From assembly GCA_902806595.1 (NCBI GenBank), contig CADCXC010000046.1:1116001-1180000 (forward strand): DNA of 64,000 bases, read 5' to 3'. Below are positions 1 to 14,300 of this stretch, piece by piece. The stretch is from Pyrenopolyporus hunteri. Lineage: Eukaryota > Ascomycota > Sordariomycetes > Xylariales > Hypoxylaceae. The position numbers and the translations under genes are program-made. Within the stretch, counting starts at the first letter, position 1. Every line of letters begins with the position of its first letter. A model generated the notes under the pieces. It did no database searches. It was not told the DNA's origin and worked only from the letters and a program-made list of their open reading frames with translations.

Positions 1-160
1 CGAATTCGAATAATAGGTTTAAAATTTTTTTAATTATATTTAAAAATTTTATTATTATAATTTTTTTTTCGCGATTTAATAACGATATTTTTCGAATTAA
101 AATATATTATTTTTATATTTAAATAAAATTTAAACGTAAATTTACTCTACTTTATTAATT

Positions 161-335
161 ATTTAATACGGCGTGTAATATCGAAAATTAAAAATTAAAT
201 TTTATTAATATTATAAAAAAAAAAAAAAAAATTAAATTACGATTTAAAAAACCGCAGTTTTATATATAAGCTTTAACGGCGTAATCGATCGAAACTTTAA
301 TACCGGTTATTTAATAAATTAAGTTAATTGTATTA
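161..335 (+). repeat. Dispersed A-run repeat, copy A
   Basis: This decayed repeat has three recognisable blocks in order: AATACGGCGTGTAATAT, then TTTTATTAATATTATA leading into a run of about 17 A, then TCGAAACTTTAATACCGGTT. The same order of blocks recurs at about 8860 and 17615 in the same orientation. Differences between copies are mostly C/T and G/A transitions, as expected of RIP. It could be a terminal or 3' segment of a transposon; the class is unknown. Confidence 0.6.
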
Positions 336-3300
336 AATTATAATATAATTTTAATATTAATATTATTTTAAAATTTTATTTAATTGTTTTAATTTTCGAT
401 TATTAAATATTTTTTTACGATAATTTACTGTATTTATGGTAAATTTTTCGAATTTATAATATATTTTTTCGTAAATTTTATATTTTATTAAAAAAAAATA
501 ACGAAATCGTTTATATCCGTAATAAATATTATAAAATTTTTTCGTTTTATTACGGTTTTAAATAAATGTATATTATATTTAAAGTTACCGACATTTAATT
601 TATTAATAATATAATAAACCGTTATTTAAAAAACTTAACGATACATTTAAAAATCGACAAATTAAATAATACACTTTTTTTTTATGCCGATATTTATACG
701 ATAATCGATAAAAAAAAGTTAATTTTTTTCTTTAAATTTAAAAAAAAATAATATATATTAATAACATATATATTTTATTTATAACTTCGATATATTTTTA
801 AATAAAAATCCTTATATTATAATCGTAAATATTAAATTTTATATAGTTTTAACCGTTAATTTTTCTTCGTACGATTCGTTTAATTTATCTTTAATATTTC
901 GATATTATATATATTCGAATTAAACGTCGAATCGGTTAATATTTTTATTCGTTAAATTAAAAACGCCGGGGAAATATTTATTATTTTTACGTAATTTACT
1001 CGATTAATATTTACGATTTTTTTTATACTTATTACTTATATTCGAAACGAATCGAACGATTTTCGAAATAATAAACGTTTTTAATTTACATAAAATTAAA
1101 CGTTTCGAAAATATTTTTTTATTTTTTAAAAACGAATAATATATTTTAATAACGACGATAATACATATTTATAAAATATTAATAATAATAAAAAAAAATA
1201 TTATAAAAGTCGAAAATTTTATCGTTAAAATACTTTAAATGACGATTTAATGTTTAACTTATCGCCGTCTTCAAAATTTATTAATAATAATAATTATAAC
1301 GATTATATAAAAAAAATAAAAATTAAAACGAAAATTTCTTTCGATTATAAAACCTTTTTTATAAAAAAAATTATCCCTTTAAAATATAAAAACTAATATT
1401 AAATATAATATTAATTAAACTTATAAAATAATAAATAAAATATACGAAACAAATTAATACGTTTTCGTATTAATAATGTTAATATAAAAATTTTTAAATA
1501 ATTTTATTCGAATGAAGATATAACCCCGTTATTTATACTTTAATAATTAAAAAAAATTTCGATATTATTATATTTTATATATTATTAACAGTTTTTTTTA
1601 TATCGTTACCATTTTTTATTTTTCCTTTTAATTTTAACTTTTTTAATAATTTTAACTTATATCGTTAAATAAATCGTTTAAATTATTTAAATAAAATACG
1701 TCGTTATTTTAAAATTTCGATAATAACCTACATATAAATTAAAATTTAATCATTTAACGTTTTTTAATTATATAACTTATATTAAAAAGTATATCGTTTT
1801 ATTACGTTATTATCGTTAAAGTTATATTTAATAGTTATTTAACGTTAATTTAAATTTTTTTAAAAGGGTTTATTTCGAAGTTTTTTATAATCGATAATCG
1901 TTTATTATATATTTTTTAAATAATTTTAAAAAATTTATTACGTTAAGTTTTTTATTAATATCGATTAAATAAAATTTATATATAGAAATATATAAAAGGA
2001 TACGATTATATAAATAAAATTATTATTAACGTTATTATTTTTTATTAATCGATTTATATTTAAATTTTACGAAGGTTATTATATCGAAAAATTAAAGATT
2101 TTATTTAACTTTATTTTATTTATATTTTTTATAATATATTATATAATAAAAATAACTTTTATTTACTTTTTTTTTTATATTTATAATTTTTATAAATACT
2201 TATATAATTTATTAAATTATAAAATAACTTTAATATTAATTTATCGATTATAATATATATTTTTATAATATTTAAAAATTTAATCGTTTAAATTTATTTT
2301 ATAAATTTATATATTTAAAAAAATAAATTTAATAATATATATATTTAAAAACGTAAATTTAATAACGTAAATTTAAGAAAATAAATATATATTTAATTTT
2401 CCTTAAAAAACTTATATTTTAAAAGTCGAAAAATAAATTTCGAGGAGATTTTAACGTCGTTATATTTAAAAAAAGTATAGTGATTTTCGTTAATAAAATT
2501 TTTACCGTTATTATTATAAAACATCACGGAAAATAATAAATTTAAAATTCGATCGATTATAAAAAACGTATAAATATTAACTTTATTAAAATCTTATAAA
2601 CCATTTAAAAAATTAAATTTATTAAAATAATCGTTTAAATTATTTTCGAATTTTTCTTCGAAATTATAATTATTAAATTCGAAATTCGACTTAAAATTAT
2701 TATCGTCATTTAATTTCGTATATTTATCGTCGTAAAGATTATAATTAATATAATTATAATTAATATTAATTTAATTATAATAATATTATTATTTAATGGT
2801 AAAAAAGTTTGATTTTTTTACATTAATAATTTTAACATTTAATTTATTAAATTTAATCGAAAAAAAATTTTAAATAACTTTTTTTAAACTTTTATTAATA
2901 TTAATAAAATTAATAAAAAATACGTTATTTTTTTTAATATTATTAAATATAATAAAAATATATTTATTATAAAAACTTTAAATTAATTTAATAAATAAAT
3001 ATTTTATAAATATTCGAAAAATCGACATTAAAGGGATATTATAATAATATATAAACGTTTTTATATTAAAATCGTTAAATTTATTTAAAAAGTTTAATAC
3101 GTATATATATAAATAATAACGGTTATTTACGTTTTTATCGAGTTTTAGAAGAATTATAAAGATGTTATAATCGAAAAAATAGTAAATATCGTTACGAAAA
3201 TATATTTTATTATTATTGGAAGTATATATAGCATTAATTTTATAAATTAAAAGAAATTTCCATATATTATTTCTTTTTATTTAAACGTTTACATTCCTAA

Positions 3301-6300
3301 GAATAATATAGTTATTTTAAATATATGTAAAATGTAATATAACGGCATAAAATATTCGATTAAGATTATATACGAAAGGGTTTATTAAGGGATTTACTTA
3401 AAACGGAAACATTTTTCGTTACGGTTTAAAAAAAATAAAAGGAAATATTTATTTTATAAAATTTAAAATAATAAAATATAAATTATTTAATAAATTAATT
3501 AATGTAAAAATACGTATTAAAAATATATATATAATTTATTACCATTATAATTAAAATAATGGAAATAATATCGATTCGATAATAAAATATAATTAATAAA
3601 AATAACGTAAATAATTATAAAATTAAAAAATTAAAATAAAAATAAATTTTTTAAATTAAAATTTAAACTTTTATTATTTTTATATATATTATTAATAATA
3701 ATATAATAAACATAATAAATTAAATTATAATACATATTATAAACTCCGATAAAACTTCGATTAAAAATTTAAAAAAATAATATCGAAATCGATATTTTAT
3801 AATTAAAATAATAAATAATAATTTAATACTTTAATTTATTACGATAAATTTTATTAAAAAAAAAGATATATTAAATAAAAAGTTTAAAATTCATCTTATT
3901 ATTAATATAATAAATACGGTATAATATTAAAATGTTAAATATAAAATAAATATAATATTAATATTAAAAATTTAATATTAAAAAAAAACGAAAAAAAAAA
4001 ATATAAAAAAAAAGTAACGTTTAATAAAAATTAAATATTTAATCCTTATTAACTTATTTACGTTTTTATATACTTAATTCATTTAATTAAATAGAAATAT
4101 AAAAAAAAAATAAAAAATAATTTAATCGGTTATTTATACGTATTAAAATTAAATTTATACGTATTTATTATTACATAAAATAATAAAGTTATTTTTATTA
4201 TTATTATTATTATAATTATTATTATAAATTATATATTTTTATAATTAAAAGTTTATAATTATAATTTATAAATTATAACGTAATTAATTTTTTTTACGGG
4301 AAAAAACTTTCGAAATAAAAATTTAAAAATATTTTAAATATAATTTATAATTAAAAAAAACGAATTAAAGTTAAATTACTTTTAAAATTACGATTAAATT
4401 TATTTCGATATTTATTATTTTTACGATATCGAATTACGATATTTTTATTTTTACTTTTATTTTTATTTTTACTTTAAATAAAATTAACATTATTTACTTT
4501 TATATTTTTTTTACTTTTAAAATTTTTTATATTTTTCATTAATGACGATAAATTTAACTTAAATTAAATATTTTAACTTAAATTTAAATATTTATTTAAA
4601 TTAATATAATTAAATAATTAAAATAATAATTTTAAACGTTTCGATAAATAATTATATTTATTATAATTAAACGATCGAAATAATATTATTAAATCTCGAC
4701 TTTTAAATAAACGGTTATTTTTAAATATATTAAATTATATATTTTTATAAAATTTTTTTTCGAAATATTTATCGATATTATAAAAATCGAAATCGTTAAA
4801 ATTAAAAATATCGAATATATTATTTTTAATAATAATAATTTTATCTTCGATAATTTTATTTAAATTAAAATTATTATTAAACGATTAAGAAAATACTTTT
4901 AAATTTTTAAACGAATTATTATAAAATTTAACGTTAAAATATTTATTATAAAATATATTAATATCGATTTTTACTTTATCCGCGTTACACTTATTATTTA
5001 TAAAAATATAAGTTTTATAAATTTCGATTCGAAATTTATAATCGATATTTTTAATAATTTAATTTTTTATTTATAACTTTTTTTTAAAATAAATAAAAAT
5101 AAAAAATAAATTAAAAATTTTTTTTTTAACGGCGACATTAATTTAAAATAATATAATAAAATCGTTAAAAATAAACCATACGAAACGAACGAAAAAATAT
5201 TCGACGGGAATTTTATTAACGAGTAAACACTATAAATTATAATATAAATTAATTATTTTTAAACTTACTTTTCTTTCGTTTAACGAAAATTAAAACATAT
5301 AAATAATTAATATAAATAAATAACGTTCGATACGTTTAAAAATAAAAATAAAATAATTTTAATTTAAAAAATAATAAATATTTTAATAAATAAATAAAAA
5401 ATTTACCGATACATTAAAAAGATTATTTCGTTTTAATTTAATATTATTAATATATTTACATATTATATTTTAATTAAATTAATTTTTTATTATTAAAAAA
5501 ACGATATAATTTAAATAAAATTTAATAAATATTTCGATAATATAATAAATTTCGATAAAAAATTATCGAAAAAATTTTCGAAAAAATTTTAATTATAACT
5601 AATTTCGTTCGAATTTAAACAATTTTAAACGACGATACGATTATTTTATACGTAAACGATTCGATTATAAACGAATTATTAAATATATTTATCGATATAA
5701 TCGAATAAAAAAATCTTTATTTTTATTATTTTTATTTTTATTATTATCGTTATTATTTTTTTTACGATTATTTATAAAAATTTATTAAAACGACGGTAAT
5801 TCGATAAAAAAACATTAATAATCGAAATTTAAATATATAAAATAACGATTTAAATATTTTTTATTAATAATCGGATATTTAATACATTTAATAATCGTAA
5901 ATATTATTTATAATTATTATTATTATAATTTAAAACGTAAAAAAAATAATAATTTCCTTATAAAATATCGTTTAAAAACACGATAATAAAAATTAAATTT
6001 ATAATTTTAAAAAAAAAAATATATAATTAATTACTTTATTTTACTTTATTCGAAAATTAAACGTTTTTAATTATTATATATAAGGTATAATACGTAATTA
6101 TATAATCAATATTATTATTATTAAAAACATTAAAAATAAATAACGACTTTAAATTAAAATAATTCGAATAGTAAAAATCGATAATACGTTATAATTTATT
6201 ACGTAAATAATTTAAAAAAAATATTATAATTTAAAAATAATAAATTTTTAATATAATTATTATACGAATATATATATAAAGTTATTTAACGTTATAAAAA

Positions 6301-8434
6301 TTAATATAAAAAATAATAGTAATTATTTATTTATTTATTTATTTACTTAAATATATACGATATAATGTTAAAATTATATGAAATATATAATTTTTCGATA
6401 TCGAAAAAATACGTATAATTTTTTTTTATATAAATATATATAAATATCGAATACATTAATACGTTAAAAATTTATTAAATAAATATAAAATTACTTCGTC
6501 GTAAAAAATTAAAAAATTACGGTTATAAAATTAATTAAATTAATAATTAAAAAAAAAATATTATATATAAAAAGTAAATAAATAAATGTTACGATAACGT
6601 TTCCTTTAAAATATATCACGTATATAATTTATTACTTAAAATTTATAATTTTTATATTATTTATTTAAGTTTTTTAAATTAATTATTAATTATTAATTAT
6701 TAATTATTAACTCGATTTTTTAATTAAATATTTATAATATTTTTATTTATTAATATTTACTTTAATTAATTTTTATAATAAAAAATTACGACGTTATAAA
6801 AAATAATAAATGTAAATATAATTTTTATTTCGAATTTTTTTTTAAAGTAAATATTAAATTTCGATCGATTATATTAATAGCGAATAATAAAATAAATAAT
6901 TTAAATATTATTATATATTAATTTATATAAAATAATATATTTTAATATTTTAATTTTTTAATGTTTTTTTTCTTCGAAATAAAGTTTTATTTTATTAATT
7001 AATAATATTAAATAATATTTTTATTTAAAATTACATTATTTTTATTAAAGTTATATTTTTTTAAATTTTATATAATATATAATATATAAAATAATTTAAA
7101 TATTTTTACTCGAAATTATATTATTTTTAATTAATATATATTTTTTTAATTTTATATTATATAATATAGCATTTTTATTTATAACTTTATTATTTTTTTT
7201 AATTAATTTATTATATTTTAAATATTATATAAAATTTTTTTTTATTTTAATTTATATATATTTTTTTATTTTTATATTTTATTTATTTTATTTTTATATT
7301 ATTATATTATATATATTAATTATATTAATAAATATTTTACGAATTTAAATTTTATTTATTTTAAATTTTATATATATTTATTTAATTTAAAAAATTATTT
7401 AATTTATTTATATATATCGTTTATTTTATATTTATATTATTATATTATATATATTAAATATATTAAAGTATATGTAGATATAATATATATTTTTAAATAT
7501 TAAAGTAAAATTATAATAAAACGTGTCGAATTCGTTTTTTATATTTTAATTTTTTTTTATATTTTTTTTTATTTTATCATTTATTTAAGTAATTTTTTTA
7601 TATATAATTTAAGTAATTAACATTAAAATGAAAGATATTAATTTCGATTTTATAAAATAATTTAGTTTATAATTTAATTTTTTTATTATAATGTAATTTA
7701 TAGTTTCGTTTAATAACAAAATTTCGAAAATAACAAATATACCGACCGTATAATAAAATTAATAAATTTTAAACGTATTATAATAAATATAAAATAATAT
7801 AAATATTTTTATTTATAGATTTATATTAACACGTATAAAAAAAATATTATTAATATTAATATACGTTTTAATTATATAAATACGCGTTTTAATTATATAA
7901 ATACGCGTATTACCGATTTTAATACGCGGATAAATGCTCGATTCGACATTTTCGATATTTATTTTAAAATTCGATTCGAAATATTATAAGTAATTTTCAT
8001 TCTTTTTTTTATATTCGATTATTTAAATATTTAAATATTAATTAATATTTTATTATAAAAAATATAATATTTTTACGCGATTTATTAATAATTATATTAT
8101 AAATTCGAATATTAAATTAAAATTATTTCGATTTATAAAAATTAATATTTTTATTTATTAATTAAAAAATAAATTAATAAATAATTTTTAAATATTATTT
8201 AATAAAAGTTTAATTAATTTAAATATATAATTATATTTACTTTTAATAACTATCGATTTAAATCGAATTTTATCGATTTTAAACGTAAATTTTTTTAAAA
8301 CGACGTTAATAAAATTATAAAAAATTTTTATAACAATTAAATTAATAAATATATATTTATTTTAATTATTAAAAATTATATAAACGTAAGGAAAAATTAT
8401 TATTATAAAGGTTTTTTAAAATAAAATTATATTA

Positions 8435-8585
8435 AATAAATAATCGATTTTATAACGTTATAATAAACGTATATAAAATTTATATTTTTTCGAATTACGA
8501 TTAAATTTTTTTTTTTTTTTTTTATAATATTAATATATTTTATTTTTTTTATTTTTATTTAACTTTTTAATTCGTAGTAAAATAT
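8435..8585 (-). repeat. Dispersed A-run repeat, probable inverted copy D
   Basis: The reverse complement resembles copies A and C. On the + strand it reads TAATCGATTTTATAACGTTA, then an 18-base T-run at 8506-8523, then ATAATATTAATA, then AATTCGTAGTAAAA. This matches the complement of the A-run repeat in block order. Similarity is weaker than between A, B and C, and low complexity makes chance resemblance possible. Confidence 0.4.
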
Positions 8586-8859
8586 ATTTTATAAACGTAT
8601 AAACTTTTTAAAGTTATTTTTATAATAATAAGTAGTTTTTTATTATAAATATATTAATTTTTTTTATAATTATATTAATATTTTAATATTACGCGATAAA
8701 ATTTAATAAATACGTCGTAATTAATATAAGTATAAAAAAATATATTTATAATATAAAATTATTTATTATTATAAAAATATTTATTATAAAATATGAATTT
8801 TATAATTTAATATATTTATAATGAATTAATAATGTTAAATAAATGTTACGATAATAATA

Positions 8860-8995
8860 AAATACGCGGTACAATAAATTAAAATTAAATTTTATTAATA
8901 TTAAAAAAAAAAAAAAAAATTTAAACTATAATTTTATATAAATATATTAAAAGTAAAGTCGATTAATGTTTCGATATAAATAAATTAAATTAATA
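8860..8995 (+). repeat. Dispersed A-run repeat, copy B
   Basis: The segment carries AATACGCGGTACAATAAATT, then AAATTTTATTAATATTA and a 17-base A-run, followed by CGATTAATGTTTCGATATAA. It aligns block by block with copy A about 8.7 kb upstream and copy C about 8.75 kb downstream. It is heavily AT-biased by the same mutation process. Confidence 0.55.
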
Positions 8996-11076
8996 TTATT
9001 ACGTTTAATATTTATTATTTATTTTATATAAACGATTATTAAATCGTAATATTTTTAAAAAAATATTAAATTAATATATTAAAATAACCACTTTTTAAAA
9101 CATTAAAAAACCCGCGTATATTTAATAATAAATTTAAGTTTTTAATATATTATAAATAAAATTTTAATTTAAAAATTCGTAAATTTAATTACGTTATTTT
9201 TCCCATAAATTAAAAATCGGTCGTTTAAAACAAATCGATTATAATTTATTTTATCGTAAATTTATTTATAAAATTTTAATATAATATTTCTCGTAATATA
9301 TAATATTTAATCGATGTTATAAATTTTTTATTTTTTTTACGTTTAAAATTATTTATTAATTTTTTATATAACTTTTCGTTTATTTAATTAATTAATAAAA
9401 TATCCCGGGAAAAAATATCGATATATGTTATTACGAAAATTTATATGTTAATTACGTTAATATAATTTAAATTTTTATATTTAATAACTTTAAAAGCGAA
9501 AGTAATACGAAAATTAATTTTAATTTATTTATTTTTTTTTTATAATAATTTTATTAAAGTTATCAATTAATATTATTTAAAAAAAAAAGGTATTATTATT
9601 TTAAGTTATAAAAATATTAAAAATTATAATATTACGATGTATAACGTTATTTTTATAAAAAAAATTTAAATTTTTAATCGCGTCGTAAAAAAGTTATTTA
9701 CGTTATTTTTTATTATTTAAATGTTTTTTATTTTTTAAAAAATTATATATGTTATTTTTAATTAACGGTGCGGTAAATGTAAAATTATCGATTACGTTAT
9801 TAAATTTCGATGGGTCAATATTTATATAGCGATATTATATATTAATAAATAATAAAAAGTAATACCGTATTTATTATTAAATTTTAAATAATTAATTTTT
9901 TTAATTTTATAATTATTTAAAACGTCGAATTATTTATTATAAATGTATATTAATGCGATATTTTTCTTTTACGATTTTTATATTATAAGGTATTTTAATG
10001 CGAATTTTTTTAATAATTACGGGTTTTTTCGTTGTAATATTTATACTTATATTTATATAATCGAACGTTTTTATTTTAAATATATTATAATAATAAAAAA
10101 TATACCCGTATTTTTATTAATGTTTTTAAATGAAAAATAAATCGAAGAATTTAAAAAGGGTTAAATAATTATTTTTGTATATTTATAATAAAAAATCGTC
10201 GCAATTAATAATAGAATTACCTGCGGTAAATTTTAATAATAATTTTAATTTTTATAACTTTTTTTCGAAGCGTATACGATTTTATCGTTATTATAATATA
10301 ATTTTATTATTTATTTTTATACGTAAATTTCCACCGTTATTAAAACCATTTAAATAATTAATATAATAAATTTTTAAAATGGTTTATAATATAAATACCC
10401 TAAATATTAAATTAAAAAAAATAACGATTATTATTAACATTATTAATTTATTTATTTCGAAAAAAAAATTTACATTTTTATTATTTTTTATTATTTTAAA
10501 TTTTAAATTTAATTGTTAACCGTTATTTACGCCGTTAAAATTTTAATTAAACGTAAAAATAAAAAAACTAATAAATTAATAAATTAATTAATTTTAAAAT
10601 TTATTATAATTAAAAATAATAAAAAATATTTTTTTAATCTACTTTAATTTTTATTATTTACATTAATAAATTTATTATAATAATTTAATTTTTAATTAAT
10701 TTTATTAATCGTTTATAATAAAACATAATTAATAAAATTATTATTAAAAATTATTATTATAAATTTAATTTTAATAAACATTTTTCGATGGCGTATAAAT
10801 TAAACGTAGTAAAAATATATTTATTTTAATTAATAATATTAATTATTTTAATTATTTAAATAAACAAATATAATATTAATAAAATTAAAATTATTTAAAT
10901 ATACGAACGAAAAAATTTTTTTAGTTATAATCGTATTATATAATTAACGTTATATCGTCGTTTAATTTATAAATAATATATTTTTAAATAATTAATTTTT
11001 TATTTTTTAATTTATCGTTAAAAAAAAATTATAAAAAGTAAATAAAAATTCGTTCAAAAAATATAAAATATTTATA

Positions 11077-11346
11077 TAATAATAAATATAATAATAAATA
11101 TAATAATCGATATAATAATAATAAGTGTAGTAATAAATATAATAATAAATATAATAACGGTTAATATAATAACGTTAATATAATAGTAGTCGATATAATA
11201 ATAATCGATATAATAATAATTAATATAACAATAGTCGATATAATGATAATCGATATAACGATGGTCGATATAACGATGGTTAATATAATGGTAAATATAA
11301 TAATTAATATAATAATTAATATAATAATTAATATAATAATTAATAT
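11077..11346. repeat. 15-bp minisatellite inside the AT-rich block
   Basis: About 270 bp of imperfect tandem units with a 15-bp period. The consensus is close to TCGATATAATAATAA, with variants such as TCGATATAACGATGG and TTAATATAATAATAA. The period is a multiple of three, so it may descend from a repetitive coding segment of five codons, but no open frame survives. The last four units (about 11299-11346) are nearly identical, suggesting recent slippage after the RIP changes. Confidence 0.75.
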
Positions 11347-14300
11347 ATATAATAAAAATTATTAAATAAAAAAAAATTATAAAAGGTTAAATCGTAATAT
11401 AAATCGTAATAAAAATCGTAATTAAAATAATAATTATAAAAATTAAATTTATTTTAAAAAATATATTTTAATTTTTAAAATAAAATACGTTAAATTATAT
11501 TAAAAAATTTAAATTAATTATAATTCGAATCGATTTTATTAATTATTTTTTATTTTTATTAATTATTTTATTTTTTTTTTTAATTTTAAATATTAAATTT
11601 TTATTTTAAAATAAAAAATAAATTTCGATTAAAATTTAAATAAATTTATTAAATAAATAAATATTTATATAAATTTAATTTAAAATTTTATTTATATTTA
11701 TTTAATTGTAAAAATAAAGTTTATATCGTAACGTTATACGATATTTTAACGGCGTTAAATAATTAACGGTGTAATAAAAAACGAACGTATAAAATAATAA
11801 TAATAATAATAATAATAACGGTAATAATAATAAATAACCGTGTTATATTAAAGTCGCACCTTTTTATAAATATTTAAATATTAAAATCGTAAATAAAAGT
11901 TATATATTTATTTAAATATTTAATTTAATAAATTTATATATTTTAAAAAAAAAACGAAGGGAAAAAATTAAAAAAATATAAATATATATTTATAAATATC
12001 GATTAAAATAATATATTATAATTATAATTATATCGATAAATTATTTTAATTTAACTTATTTAATTTTAACAAATTTATAAAGGTTTTTCGCGTGTAAATT
12101 TTTTATAATATTTAAATTTAAATAATAATATTTATCGGCGAATATTATATTTATTATTTAATGTTTTTTAAATAAATTACGAAGTTAATTAATTTTAACT
12201 TTTTTATAAATTATTATTAAAATTTTTATTGATATTAATTAATCGAAAATTACGATTTATAAGTTTAATAAATTTAATTAACGGTTATATGGTTTTATAT
12301 TTTTTAATAAACGTATTATATTATCGTAAAAAATGTATAAATAAAAGTATAAAAAATTTATTAATAAATATTTTATTAAAATAATTACGATTACGAAAAT
12401 TTAAAGCGGTAATAAAATTTACGTTAACGTTAATAAATAAATGCGACTTTTTATTAATTAATAATAATTCGATACGGGGATTTGATTTTTTTAATATAAT
12501 AAGTGATTTTAAATTTTACGAAAAATTATTAAATCGTTTTTTATCGACGGTAATTATAATATTTCGTGTAAATTTTCCCGGCTTTTTATTTAAAAACGAT
12601 ATATTTAATTTTCTCGTTTAAATAATTTATTTAACGGTGGTTTGATAATTATAAAATACGGGGATTTTTTTAATCGATATAATATTAACCGTTATAAGTA
12701 AGTTTTCATCGAAATTTATAATTTATTTCGTTTATTATATTAATATAATTATTTCGTTTTATTTTAATTTTTTTAATTTTTATAATAAAAAAAATTATTT
12801 TTTTTTTTCGATAATAATTATAATATTTAAAAAGTTATTATTATCGGATGTAAAATCGATAAAAACTTACATCGACGAAATATTAATACGTATAATAAAT
12901 TTAATTATTTTTTATTAAATATTAACGATTTTTTTAATTAATTTTAAAAAATTAATTAATTTTTATCGTTTTATTATATACTTAGAAATAAACTTAAAAC
13001 GGTTTTTTATTTTAATTCGAAAAAGTCGTTTTTTATAATTTATTAAACGGTAATAATAAAATAAAATACAAATCGAAATTTAATTACGATAACAAAAACT
13101 TTAAATTATTAAAAAATAAATTATCGTTCGAATTTTCGTTTTAAATTATAATTTTTTACGTAAATATAAACGGATAAAAAAAAAATAATAAATCGTTAAT
13201 ATTATACTTTTAAAAAAAAATTTTATACGATTTTAATATATAATTATATAAATCGTAAATAATATATATATAATAACGTTTTTTAAAATTTTTTAAAAGT
13301 TTATTTTTAAATTTAATAAATAATTTATTTTTATTTTTTTATAATTTTTTAATTATAATAAGGTAATTTTATTAAATCGTAATAAAATTACTTTCGAAAT
13401 AAACTTTATATTTTTAATTTATTTATAAAATTTTCGTTTATTAAAATTAAATTTACGAATTATATTATTTATAAATTAATTATATAAAAAACGAAAAAAT
13501 TTAAAATAAAAAATTATAATATTTATTTATTTTATATCGATATATATTAACGTAATATTAAATAAAATTTTTAATGAATATATAAATTTTTATCGTATAA
13601 ATTAAAATAAACGTTATTTTTTTTTCGATATTATTAACGTAATATTAATAAAAAAATAACTTAATTTATAATTTAATTATTATATCGTTTCGTTTAAAAT
13701 AAATTTTTTTACTCGTTTTATAACAAATATTTTTTTTTTATATATTATTATACCCCTTTAATACACTTATAATAACCGCTTCGATGTTAAATAAAAAAAA
13801 GTTATTTAATGTAATTAAACTATATTTAATTTTCTTATTCGTAATAAAATTAATTTAAAGTTATATATAATAAGATTTAATATTAAATTTAAGTCGATGC
13901 GTATAAATAATGGTAAAATTTAAACTTAAAAAAATAATAAATTAATGAAAAAATGGCGGATTTAACGGGTTTAACAAATTCGAAAAATTTAATAATTTCC
14001 TAAATTTCTCGTATTTTTCTTTCCATTCGTTAATAATAAATTAATAAAAAAAAAGGAAATAAATAAAATATCGTTAACGATAATTATTATTAAAAAATCG
14101 AATAATTCTTTTATAAAATAAATTTTCTTTTTTATTATATATTTTTAATAATATTTATTTTATATCTTTTTTATATATATTAAAATTAATTATTATTAAA
14201 GTATAAATAATATTTATCGACTTAATAATTATATTAAAAATTTAAAAATATTAAACGTTAAATAAATTAATTTACGATATTAATTATTATTTAAATATTT

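Noticed and set aside
9943..10357. Two reading frames of 60-65 codons in the left AT-rich block
   Set aside because: Their composition (Phe, Tyr, Ile, Asn, Lys) is what AT-rich random sequence gives; no domain, signal or neighbour supports a gene.
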